Assembly (NCBI GenBank): GCA_003134855.1
Contig: PLCS01000014.1
Span: 62,338-126,337 of the forward strand
Reading direction: 5' to 3'
Length of the DNA stretch: 64,000 nt
From: Acidobacteriaceae bacterium
GTDB lineage: Bacteria > Acidobacteriota > Terriglobia > Terriglobales > Acidobacteriaceae
In this document: positions 43,537 through 51,164 of the stretch, in pieces
Position numbering within the stretch: position 1 is the first letter of the stretch
Layout: every line of letters begins with the position of its first letter
Translations under genes and position numbers: made by a program
Notes under the pieces: generated by a model
Told to the model about the DNA's origin: nothing
Database searches by the model: none
Seen by the model: the letters and a program-made list of their open reading frames with translations, nothing else

Positions 43537-44739
43537 TTATTGCTTTGGCGCGGCAGCAGCCGGCTTGGCCTTGGGGCGGTTATAGGAAGGGACAAACGGC
43601 TTGTCCAGGTTGTACATTACCGTATAGCCCACCTCGACCGGCTGTCCGTCTATAACGTACGGCTTGTACTTCCATTGGTTGATAGCGTCCTCCACGGCAT
43701 CCTTCAATGTCGGGGCCGGAGGAACAATCCCCCTCGTAATCACCTTCACGCTGCCGTCCTTTTTGATCACGATGGGAACCGTGATGATACCGCTAAAGTA
43801 TTGGCTGCCCTTCCCAAACGAAGTCGAATTTTTGGACGGAGGCGGGAATCCCACTTCATGCACGGATTCCGGTTGAGGCATTCCCGGTTCGAGCCGGTAC
43901 GGCTCTGAGACAGTGCCTTTACCAGGCTTCAACAGCGCGGTATCGGCGCCTGCCCACTCCTCCAGCAAGGTCACCTTCGACTCCGCAATCAGCGCACCAT
44001 TGACCAGGACCTTCTCATCGCGGGCAATGGAACGATTCTGAAAGGGCTGAAAGTCGCTATACTTCACAGCGGTATCGGAGGCCGAAACCGCCCGCACATT
44101 CAGATCGTTGTCAATACACACTGTCGGAAACCGATTATCGGGGTTTGTCTGGTCAACGTCATAATCGGATGGATTCTCTACCAGGACGCACTTCAGCGCC
44201 GCCCCATCCAGGGAGGTGGTCATGATCGTCATTTCATAGTTTGGCTGAATGTTGCCCGCCAGATAAAGCGGATCGATGACCGGACGCGCCGTGCTGGAGC
44301 CGATGGTCGATGGATCAAAGCCTGGATCAAAGCCACTGCCGTTGGGCTTGGTGCGATATTGTTCAAAGCGCGAGACGCTCCACTCCGAGCCGTCGTAGTC
44401 CGTCTCCTTGCTTGCATAAACGCGCTTCCACTGGTACGGCCCCATCGACCACACCTCCAGTGTTGCGCTGTCCGGCTTCGACTTCCCCATCTTCGGAATC
44501 TGAAGGTCAACCTTCATGTGCCATGGCTTGAGACCCTCCGCTTTCAGGCCGCTCGTCTTGGTCCCCGTGTTGAGGATACGATGAGCCAATATGTTGAGAC
44601 TCTCCGTAGCATCGGAACTATGCGCAGCGGCAGCCGACAGTGAGGTCGGCGCCTGCGCGGAAACGGCAAGCGTAGAGCCTGCCAAAAGTGAAAACAACGC
44701 CAGGAAACAGCGCCGTCTGTTTGAATAACATGAATGCAT
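43537..44739 (-). CDS. Secreted protein with TonB C-terminal-like domain
   Basis: 400-residue exported protein. A signal peptide (~13-32) precedes a ~230-residue domain of unknown fold (DATESLNILAHRIL...KMDL, DYDGSEWSVSRFEQYR). The last ~100 residues match the TonB C-terminal domain pattern (FSGIITVPIVIKKDGSVKVITRGIVPPAPTLKDAVEDAINQWKYKP). The P-rich N-terminal spacer and transmembrane anchor of real TonB are missing, so it may be a periplasmic energy-transduction accessory rather than a TonB. GAGGAG supports the ATG at 44739. Sits between lptB and the lptC/A gene, but its own hairpins suggest separate transcription. Confidence 0.75.
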   Translation of the reverse strand: MHSCYSNRRRCFLALFSLLAGSTLAVSAQAPTSLSAAAAHSSDATESLNILAHRILNTGTKTSGLKAEGLKPWHMKVDLQIPKMGKSKPDSATLEVWSMGPYQWKRVYASKETDYDGSEWSVSRFEQYRTKPNGSGFDPGFDPSTIGSSTARPVIDPLYLAGNIQPNYEMTIMTTSLDGAALKCVLVENPSDYDVDQTNPDNRFPTVCIDNDLNVRAVSASDTAVKYSDFQPFQNRSIARDEKVLVNGALIAESKVTLLEEWAGADTALLKPGKGTVSEPYRLEPGMPQPESVHEVGFPPPSKNSTSFGKGSQYFSGIITVPIVIKKDGSVKVITRGIVPPAPTLKDAVEDAINQWKYKPYVIDGQPVEVGYTVMYNLDKPFVPSYNRPKAKPAAAAPKQ

Positions 44740-44857
44740 TTCGATCACTCCTCTGTGCCGCTTGTGCACGCGCGTTGAAAATTAGAATCTCTCGACCGGC
44801 GTATTCATTGCCCCGCCTGTCGATTCAGGGCCCATTTCTTCAAGAAAAGATGGCCCC

Positions 44858-47344
44858 TCACTTCGGCGCCGTCGTTTCAGTAACCGTTTTCTTACCACCA
44901 CCCTCAACCCTAACACTGTCATCGCCGCTATGGAAGATCAAAGCCTCGCCGGTCACCGTTCCCCGCGCCGGATCGCTCATCCTGGGCGGCACGGCCGCCG
45001 TGCCGGTCAGGACGTACTCACCCGTAGCGCCGGTGTAGACCAATTGTTCGCCAGTTCCACGCCTGCCTTGAGAGATCAATACCACATGGCCGCGGGCCGT
45101 CATATGGTCCACCTGCGCCTGTCCGCCGTCCTCGCTCGCAGTTTTGCCCGCCAGTCGCAGCACGACCTCTATTTCATCAGACGACGAGGTTGCCGTTCCG
45201 GTTTCAGCCGCCACTTTGCCCAGTACGCCCGAGCGCATCACCGCCCTGCGCTCGGCGTCGGAGTACTTCAGATCGCCCCCGCGCACCCTGATCACGGAAG
45301 GCTGATTAGCCTTGCCTGTGTCTTTGCCCGGCGCCGAGCCGAATACGGATTCAGCCGCGCTCAGCAACACGACCCGCACCGGCTCAGCCGCATCCATTGT
45401 ACGCGCTACCAGCGTCTGCCGCTCCCGGTCCAGCACAATCACCGGCGCGGCTACCGAGTTGGCCTGCTGCCAGAGTCTCGCCTGGCCTCGGAAGGTGGCC
45501 TCTCCGGTCGCCTGATGCAACTGCGCCTCGGCGGCAACGATATGCGCTGGACCCTGCCCGCCCAGAGCTACGCCGCCCGCGGGCCTTCCCTGCTGGCCGC
45601 TGCCTGCGGCGCTGTCATTGATCCAGCTCGCCTTCACATTGCCGTGCGCAAAGGCATCGCCCGAGACCCGCGAAACGTCCACCTTGTCGGCGGTAAGCTG
45701 CAGAGCGCCGTCTTCGATGCGTGGATTCACGGTCAGATGAAGCCACTCGCCCGCGCTCGCATAGTCGGTGCGGCCTGAAGTAGCCCGCAGCGTGGCCGGC
45801 GGAGGCGTTCCCGGCTTGGCCGCCGGTGTTTGTGTCAGCACCACATGACCCTCGACTGTAGCCGTTTGAATCTGCGCCTCGCCGCCCTGCCCGGGCTTTA
45901 CTCCTGATCTGGACGGAGCCGCGAAATGGGCTTCGAGCCGGTCGCCTGCCGTCGTCTGCCGTGCTCCCGTCTCGGCGGTCTCCTCGATGCTCGCGTGGCC
46001 GACTCCGTTCATCGCTGTCAGCACGGAAGCCGGACCAAACGCGCCCGTCACTTCGTCGGCTAAAAGCCGGAAGGGCGCAGCCGCAGCATTGCCGCGCTGG
46101 CTCTCGCCTGTAATCACTACGCCGCCCGTCCCGCGGATCTTAGAAGGCTCGATCTGCCCATGGCCGGAATCGCGAAACTCCATGTCGGCAATCGGCGAAC
46201 GCCAGTGGCGGTTCAGCCGCTGCGGCTGACCGGCCTGCTCACCCTGCTCGACGCTGTCCATGGCCACGCCCAACTCCAGACGCGCGTGGCGCAATTTACC
46301 CTGCGCGGTGAATTCCAGCTCCGCCTGTGGCGCCGCCCCGTGCAACTGCCGATGCCACTCTCCGTTCTCTGAATCACTCGTCGAGTCCATCGCCACTCCG
46401 CCCTGCAAGCGTCCGTGGCGAGGCAGGTTGTGCTCATCAAAATCCATCATGCCGGTGGATGCCGTCAGATGGCCGCCGGTCGCGGTGGCCAGCGTAAATC
46501 CGTTCATCGCATCCAGCCGCACCGCCGATCCATCTTCGCGGAAGAGGATCGTAGCGTCTCCGGCCATCGCTTCCCCGCCCTGATAATCGGCGTTGGCAGC
46601 GCGCAGGCGGCAGAGTAGGCTCCCGCGCTCGAACTCCGCGTGCTGTGCGTAAATCTGGACCGTCTCCGCGCCGCGCTGAGTGGTCAACTCCACCGCCCGC
46701 TCCAGCACCAACAGGCCATTCTGCGAGTCGTACGTGGCGCCCATCGAGCTGCCCGCTCCCTGCACCATGGAAAAAACCACGCGCTGGCTGGTTGTCGCCA
46801 CTCCGCTCTTCTGGTCGAAGGTGAGGCCGCTGGTCTTCACATGAATCTGGCCCCGCGCCGCGGCTTCGGCCACCGAGGCCACCGGAGCGCCTTTCCGCTT
46901 GTCGCCCACCACCTCTCCAGTCGCCACTTTGGGCGCAATCGCCGGCGCAACGCTAGGCCGCATTACCGTTATCTCGACCGGACCGGCGGCGATGGCCGTG
47001 CCTGCCTTCTGGTCGTACTCGAACTCGGCGCCTTCGATGCGGTCCACGCGGTTGCCGTCTTCGCCGTACAGCTCGATCTTCACGTCGTGCAGCAGTAGGT
47101 GTTTGTCCTTCAGTTCCACAGCTTTCGAGGCATGGAGTTCGATCTGTTTGTGGCCGCCGCGCGCCTGCGTATAGGTGACGCCTCCGGAATCCGATTGGAT
47201 TTCAATCCCCAGCCGCTGGGGCAGGTCGCTGCGGTTGAAGGGATTCTTCCACTTGCCCACGGCCAGAAAGACCACCAGCGCCGCCACCAGCAGAACTCCC
47301 GCTGCCAGCACCAGCGTCCGCAGTCGCTCAATGGTCAGTCGCAC
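44858..47344 (-). CDS. LptC/LptA-like fusion (LPS transport bridge, very large)
   Basis: 828-residue protein. A single transmembrane helix (LVLAAGVLLVAALVVFLAVG) and the LptC-like start (KNPFNRSDLPQRLGIEIQSDSGGVTYTQARGGHKQIELHASKAVELKDKHLLLHDVKIELYG) are followed by many repeats with the OstA/LptA jelly-roll look (GEVVGDKRKGAPVA, TYDSQNGLLVLERAVEL, MEARNGFTL-type). E. coli LptC is ~190 and LptA ~185 residues, so this is an enlarged bridge. GTG at 47344 with GGGGG nine bases upstream is preferred; a longer reading runs into the preceding gene. Follows a gene of unknown function with a two-base gap, so co-transcribed. Confidence 0.8.
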   Translation of the reverse strand: MRLTIERLRTLVLAAGVLLVAALVVFLAVGKWKNPFNRSDLPQRLGIEIQSDSGGVTYTQARGGHKQIELHASKAVELKDKHLLLHDVKIELYGEDGNRVDRIEGAEFEYDQKAGTAIAAGPVEITVMRPSVAPAIAPKVATGEVVGDKRKGAPVASVAEAAARGQIHVKTSGLTFDQKSGVATTSQRVVFSMVQGAGSSMGATYDSQNGLLVLERAVELTTQRGAETVQIYAQHAEFERGSLLCRLRAANADYQGGEAMAGDATILFREDGSAVRLDAMNGFTLATATGGHLTASTGMMDFDEHNLPRHGRLQGGVAMDSTSDSENGEWHRQLHGAAPQAELEFTAQGKLRHARLELGVAMDSVEQGEQAGQPQRLNRHWRSPIADMEFRDSGHGQIEPSKIRGTGGVVITGESQRGNAAAAPFRLLADEVTGAFGPASVLTAMNGVGHASIEETAETGARQTTAGDRLEAHFAAPSRSGVKPGQGGEAQIQTATVEGHVVLTQTPAAKPGTPPPATLRATSGRTDYASAGEWLHLTVNPRIEDGALQLTADKVDVSRVSGDAFAHGNVKASWINDSAAGSGQQGRPAGGVALGGQGPAHIVAAEAQLHQATGEATFRGQARLWQQANSVAAPVIVLDRERQTLVARTMDAAEPVRVVLLSAAESVFGSAPGKDTGKANQPSVIRVRGGDLKYSDAERRAVMRSGVLGKVAAETGTATSSSDEIEVVLRLAGKTASEDGGQAQVDHMTARGHVVLISQGRRGTGEQLVYTGATGEYVLTGTAAVPPRMSDPARGTVTGEALIFHSGDDSVRVEGGGKKTVTETTAPK

Positions 47345-47346
47345 GG

Positions 47347-47985
47347 TCAGTTCGCCCCCCTGAGCCGGGCCGCCAGCCGCTGCGCAAGGCTCTCGCCCAA
47401 CTCGCTCCACAACAGGCGCGCCGTCGCTCCCGAAGCCTTCTCGACGGCCGCGGTCAACTCGACCAATTGGCGCACATTCTCTTCCACGTGCCGGGCGGCA
47501 ACCGAGTCCAGCTCCAAATCCTCTTCCAGAAAAGGCGCATCCGAACCGAAGTCTACTCGGATGTGCCCGTCGGCCTCGTAGGCGCCCTCGTCAAAGAGCG
47601 GCCCAAAGCCCGTCACCCGCACCAGCCGCAGCTCCCGCGTCCAGCGCGGATCGAGGCTGGCGCCCGTCTCCAGCTCCCACAGGCTCCAGCCAATCTGGAA
47701 CTCATAGGCGAAGTCGTCGTGCAGCAACTCCAGCGCCTCTTCGACGGCAAAGCCCGGCTCCGCGCCCAATTTGCCGGTTTCCTCGCTGCCCGCTCCGATT
47801 CTCCGGCCATAGACCTGCTGAAAGACCGGCGACTCATTCCAATTGATCGGCCAGACCGTCGCCGAATAGACGCTCGCCTCGCCGCCATGCGCGGCAAAGG
47901 CGCTCAGCACCGCCTTCAGCTTGCGGGGAAGCTCGGCAAGGCGCAGATTGGGGTACCACAGACTCAGATAAAGCGTGTCGGCCAT
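47347..47985 (-). CDS. Conserved hypothetical protein upstream of lptC/A
   Basis: 212-residue cytosolic protein. It begins MADTLYLSLWYPNLRLAELPRKLKAVLSAF and is acidic and rich in Leu/Trp/aromatic residues; strands and helices alternate. No signal or membrane segment, no recognised motif. Its stop is two bases before the lptC/A start, implying one operon and a role coupled to LPS transport or envelope regulation. Present next to lpt genes here; not assignable to a family by eye. Confidence 0.65.
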   Translation of the reverse strand: MADTLYLSLWYPNLRLAELPRKLKAVLSAFAAHGGEASVYSATVWPINWNESPVFQQVYGRRIGAGSEETGKLGAEPGFAVEEALELLHDDFAYEFQIGWSLWELETGASLDPRWTRELRLVRVTGFGPLFDEGAYEADGHIRVDFGSDAPFLEEDLELDSVAARHVEENVRQLVELTAAVEKASGATARLLWSELGESLAQRLAARLRGAN

Positions 47986-48108
47986 CTCTTCTGATTGTAG
48001 ACGGCGGAGCGGAGGCGACGATGCTTGAGTCTGTCGTACAAACCGACATTAAAAGGACACGGCATTAAAGACCACGGAAATCTGATTCCGAAAAGCATGA
48101 AGCGTCAG

Positions 48109-48163
48109 GGCACGACTTTAGTCGTGCCGCAAGAGCAACATAAAATGGGTTGGGCTTTAGCCC
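48109..48163. repeat. Two adjacent REP-like palindromes
   Basis: GGCACGACT (48109-48117) pairs exactly with AGTCGTGCC (48120-48128), and GGGCT (48152-48156) with AGCCC (48159-48163). The paired motif (GGCACGACT..AGTCGTGCC then GGGCTTTAGCCC) resembles repetitive elements found in Acidobacteria. Intergenic, upstream of the gene at 47985 and downstream of the one at 48249. Confidence 0.7.
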
Positions 48164-48248
48164 CTGAGGAATGCTTTGCACAGGTCTAATTAGATATATC
48201 CAGGATTTAAAGTGCTGTTGTAATTCAACTGTTCGTTCAATTGTCATT

Positions 48249-48677
48249 TTAGTCTGTGGGAATGCGATATGGCCACAACAGTTTCTTCATATCGTCCGAA
48301 AGAGTTGGGTAATGATAAGGCTTGTCCAACTCCCAGGTCTTCGTTCCCCCTATTAGTCCTTTTGACAATACCTGCTCAAGCAAGTCGGCATGGTTGTACA
48401 TATACCAAAGACCGTGATCGCCATCCCTGAAGCAAATGTATAGATCTTTATCGTGATATTTCTTGTCGAAAGTCAACCGACTCTTAAGTTGAACCTTCAG
48501 AAACAACTTTGTTTTGAAGTGCTGCGCGATGAAATCCGCTCCGTTCCAGTCGTCGCTAAGTCGGATGGTAAGGTAGCCAAAATCGGCTAGGACAGCGGAG
48601 ACTTTTTGGAAGTTATATGTCTCCTGTTGCCGACTGTTGAGCGTCTTATAGACGATTTGTTTGAATTCAATGGGCAT
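48249..48677 (-). CDS. Hypothetical protein, possible PD-(D/E)xK nuclease-like fold
   Basis: 142-residue protein, lysine- and tyrosine-rich and visibly more AT-rich than its neighbours. Residues ~38-65 read RLSDDWNGADFIAQHFKTKLFLKVQLKSR: an Asp (GAD) followed after a strand by Q-L-K, an arrangement similar to the D...(E/Q)xK active site of PD-(D/E)xK nucleases. The beginning (SRQQETYNFQKVSAVLADFGY) and end (YPTLSDDMKKLLWPYRI) are characteristic of a family of orphan proteins found scattered across bacteria. Biochemical role unknown. Isolated between REP elements and kdsD; transfer is plausible. Confidence 0.6.
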   Translation of the reverse strand: MPIEFKQIVYKTLNSRQQETYNFQKVSAVLADFGYLTIRLSDDWNGADFIAQHFKTKLFLKVQLKSRLTFDKKYHDKDLYICFRDGDHGLWYMYNHADLLEQVLSKGLIGGTKTWELDKPYHYPTLSDDMKKLLWPYRIPTD

Positions 48678-48694
48678 AAAACCTCCTCAATTCG

Positions 48695-48717
48695 TTCTGT
48701 TCCCTGTTCCCTGTTTT
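48695..48717. repeat. Short GTTCCCT heptamer repeat
   Basis: GTTCCCT occurs twice in tandem (48699-48712) and continues as GTTTTTT, right at the stop of kdsD. A second TTCCCTG doublet lies at 34211-34224, at the 3' end of the methyltransferase. Confidence 0.6.
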
Positions 48718-49740
48718 TTATATCAACTCCACACCCCACAGATCATGCAGATGGAGCACGCCTTCGACGGTCCCCGCCGCATCCACCACCACCAGCGAGG
48801 TAATCTTGCGCTCCTCCAGGATCGCCAGCGCCGTGGCGGCCAACTCCTCGGCGGCGATGGTGCGGGGATGGGCGTTCATCGCTTCGCCGGCCGTGCGGCT
48901 GAGCGCCGCGCCGCCTTCGCGCTCGAGCAGCCGCCGCAGATCGCCGTCGCTGATCACGCCGCGCAGACGGCCCTCCTCCTGCACGGTTGTCACGCCCAGT
49001 TTCTTCGACGACATTTCGTAGATCACGTCGGTCATGGGCGTGGCAGGACTGACCACGGGTACGGCATTGCCCGCGTGCATCAGGTTACGAACCTTGGCCA
49101 GCCGCTTGCCCAGCTTGCCGCCGGGATGCAGTTCCGCAAAATCCTCCGCGCGAAAGCCCTTGCGCAGGCTCACCGCGATGGCCAGCGCGTCGCCCAGCGC
49201 CAGCATCGAGGTGGTCGAGGCCGTCGGCGCGAGGTTCAGCCCACAGGCCTCGCGCTCCACGCCGCAATCCAGAGCCACATCGCTGGCCCGCGCCAGAGTC
49301 GAATCCAGACGGCAGCAGAGGCTGATCAGAGAGTCGCCCTTGCGCTTGAGCATAGCCAGCAGGCGCAGAATCTCCTCGGTCTCGCCGCTGGCCGAGAGCG
49401 CCACCACCACGTCGCCCGGCATCAGCACGCCCAGGTCGCCATGCACCGCCTCGGCCGGGTGCAGAAACAAGGCCGGCGAGCCGGTGGAACTGAGCGTGGC
49501 GGCGATCTTCTGCGCAATAATCCCGCTCTTGCCCATGCCGGTCACGACCACCCGTCCGCGCTCTTCGCCGCAGCGCAGAATCAGCTCGACGGCCCGGTCG
49601 AAGCCGGCGGCCATTGAGCCTTCAAGGCGCGCTGCCAAGGCTTCCAGCGCTGCCGCCTCGGTGCGCACCAACGCTGCCGGAGCAAGGGTGCGGGCTGCTT
49701 CACGATCGGTTTGGTTAGGCTGAATTCCTTCTTCGCTCAT
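48718..49740 (-). CDS. kdsD: D-arabinose 5-phosphate isomerase
   Basis: Converts ribulose 5-phosphate to arabinose 5-phosphate, the first step of Kdo synthesis for LPS. The 340-residue product has an SIS domain (VVVTGMGKSGIIAQKIAATLSSTGSPALFLHPAEAVHGDLG, SASGETEEIL) and two CBS domains (~225-335; HAGNAVPVVSP, ISDGDLRRLLE). Full length compared with KdsD (~328). The His in LHPAEAVHGDLG is the expected active site. Located upstream of the lptC/A block, matching the kds-lpt organisation of Proteobacteria. Confidence 0.95.
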   Translation of the reverse strand: MSEEGIQPNQTDREAARTLAPAALVRTEAAALEALAARLEGSMAAGFDRAVELILRCGEERGRVVVTGMGKSGIIAQKIAATLSSTGSPALFLHPAEAVHGDLGVLMPGDVVVALSASGETEEILRLLAMLKRKGDSLISLCCRLDSTLARASDVALDCGVEREACGLNLAPTASTTSMLALGDALAIAVSLRKGFRAEDFAELHPGGKLGKRLAKVRNLMHAGNAVPVVSPATPMTDVIYEMSSKKLGVTTVQEEGRLRGVISDGDLRRLLEREGGAALSRTAGEAMNAHPRTIAAEELAATALAILEERKITSLVVVDAAGTVEGVLHLHDLWGVELI

Positions 49741-49824
49741 CGGTTATTGATGGTAACAGCTTCTACCCTACACTGTGACCGCATGTAGTTGGTAATACCT
49801 ATCACTGTGGCCGCGCAGCGGCAG

Positions 49825-49862
49825 TTGGCCCCACCGCAGGTGGTTGGCCCCACAGCAGGTGG
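49825..49862. repeat. Two 19-bp tandem repeats
   Basis: TTGGCCCCACCGCAGGTGG (49825-49843) and TTGGCCCCACAGCAGGTGG (49844-49862), one difference. Directly ahead of the TlpA-like gene. Confidence 0.8.
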
Positions 49863-49892
49863 CTCGTACAATAAGTCAAGAGGTCATTCCCC

Positions 49893-50522
49893 GTGAAGCG
49901 CAACACCCTCGTCGTAACCACTGTTCTCTTCATCCTGGCCGCTTTTGCGTGGGCCGGCTGGGCTAACTTCGAATACCGCAAGCAGACTCGCGAGCGACTG
50001 CTGGCCAGGTCGCCGCAGGGTGAAATGGTGGCCAGCCCCACTGGCGGAGCGCCGCAGTACGTCACCCCGCTCCAGGGCAAACCCGCGCCGCAGTTCACGC
50101 TCGAAGACCTCAGCGGAGAGAAGCGCTCGCTGGCCAGCTACAAGGGCAAGGCGGTGCTGATCAACTTCTGGGCTACCTGGTGCGCGCCGTGCAAGATCGA
50201 GACCCCATGGCTGATCGAGTTGCGCAACCAATACGCGGCGCAGGGCTTTGAGGTTCTGGGCATCTCCGCGGACGACATCGACCGCGGAGACCCTGGGAAG
50301 TTGAGCGATGAAAAGAAGGAGATCGCCCGCTTCGTCCAGAAGATGCAGATGCCCTACCCGGTGTTGATTGACGGCGACTCGATCAGCCAGCCCTACGGCG
50401 GCCTGGACGAACTGCCCACCTCCTTTTTTGTGGACCGCAATGGAATCGTCGTAGCCGCGCAACTGGGACTGACCTCAAAGGCGGAGATCGAAGCTAACAT
50501 CAAGAAGGCGCTGGGGGATTAA
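49893..50522 (+). CDS. TlpA/ResA-like membrane-anchored thioredoxin
   Basis: 209-residue periplasmic reductase. An N-terminal signal anchor (~6-24) is followed by a TlpA-like domain: GKPAPQFTLEDLSGEKRSLASYKGKAVLINFWATWCAPCK, with redox C97-A-P-C100. The insert ISADDIDRGD...KMQMPYPVLIDGD and cis-Pro loop LPTSFFVDRNG are also typical. TlpA/ResA-type proteins reduce apocytochrome c or other cysteines in cytochrome maturation. GTG at 49893 is preceded by AAGAGG. Next gene is a DsbD-alpha-like protein, which may supply electrons in the same envelope chain. Confidence 0.9.
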   Translation: MKRNTLVVTTVLFILAAFAWAGWANFEYRKQTRERLLARSPQGEMVASPTGGAPQYVTPLQGKPAPQFTLEDLSGEKRSLASYKGKAVLINFWATWCAPCKIETPWLIELRNQYAAQGFEVLGISADDIDRGDPGKLSDEKKEIARFVQKMQMPYPVLIDGDSISQPYGGLDELPTSFFVDRNGIVVAAQLGLTSKAEIEANIKKALGD

Positions 50523-50526
50523 CGAA

Positions 50527-50553
50527 GTTAGCGGGGTTAGCTGAGTTAGTCAG
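50527..50553. repeat. Three imperfect 9-bp repeats (GTTAGxxxx)
   Basis: GTTAGCGGG, GTTAGCTGA and GTTAGTCAG follow each other at 50527-50553 in the short gap between the TlpA-like and DsbD-alpha-like genes. Confidence 0.6.
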
Positions 50554-50571
50554 GAGTATAAGGACAGATTG

Positions 50572-51084
50572 ATGATTGTAGCTAAATCTGGAATATGCAT
50601 TGCTGTTGCGGCGGCCCTGGCGCTGGCCTCCGCGCTGGCGTCAGGCCAGAGATCGCTGGTCGATGGGGCTGAGCGCTCCGCTGAAAAGCCCGCTGCCGTC
50701 GAGTACCTCTACCCCGAGCAGGTCACCGTTCCCGCCGGCAAGGCCACCACGGTCACGCTGCACTTCCGCATCGCGCCGGGACTGCACATCAACTCCCACA
50801 CGCCCAGCGAAGACGAACTCATCCCCACCACCCTCTCGATTCCCGATGGCTCCGGTGTGCGCCTCGAAGGCGCCATCTACCCGCCCGGCACGGATTTTAC
50901 GCTGCCCCTCGACCCCAAGACAAAACTCAGCGTCTACACCGGCGAGTTCATCATTCAGGCGCGCATCGTAGCCACACCCGGCGATCATCTGGTCGAGGCC
51001 CGGCTCCGCTATCAGGCCTGCGATAATCACGCCTGCATGCCGCCCAGGACGATGACCGCTGCGATTGATGTCCTTGCGAAGTGA
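50572..51084 (+). CDS. Stand-alone DsbD N-terminal (alpha) domain-like protein
   Basis: 170-residue exported protein. A signal peptide (~1-25) precedes a domain like the periplasmic alpha domain of DsbD: VTVPAGKATTVTLHFRIAPGLHINSHTP, LSVYTGEF and the cysteine pair in YQACDNHACMPP (C150, C155; the alpha domain has YQ-x-C near its active site). DsbD normally has an eight-helix membrane domain and a C-terminal thioredoxin domain; both are absent here. It may therefore act as a soluble or periplasmic electron relay with the TlpA-like protein encoded 49 bases upstream. ATG at 50572 has AAGGA nearby. Confidence 0.7.
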   Translation: MIVAKSGICIAVAAALALASALASGQRSLVDGAERSAEKPAAVEYLYPEQVTVPAGKATTVTLHFRIAPGLHINSHTPSEDELIPTTLSIPDGSGVRLEGAIYPPGTDFTLPLDPKTKLSVYTGEFIIQARIVATPGDHLVEARLRYQACDNHACMPPRTMTAAIDVLAK

Positions 51085-51164
51085 GCGCAGTTGCCCGCCG
51101 CAGCCTTTGAAACTCGCACCCCCGCCGGCACGTCATCCTACAATGTTGTGCGGAGGCTTGAATT

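Noticed and set aside
43537-44739. Genuine TonB protein
   Set aside because: The final ~100 residues match a TonB C-terminal domain, but the N-terminal membrane anchor and Pro-rich spacer are missing and a signal peptide is present instead; annotated as TonB-like.
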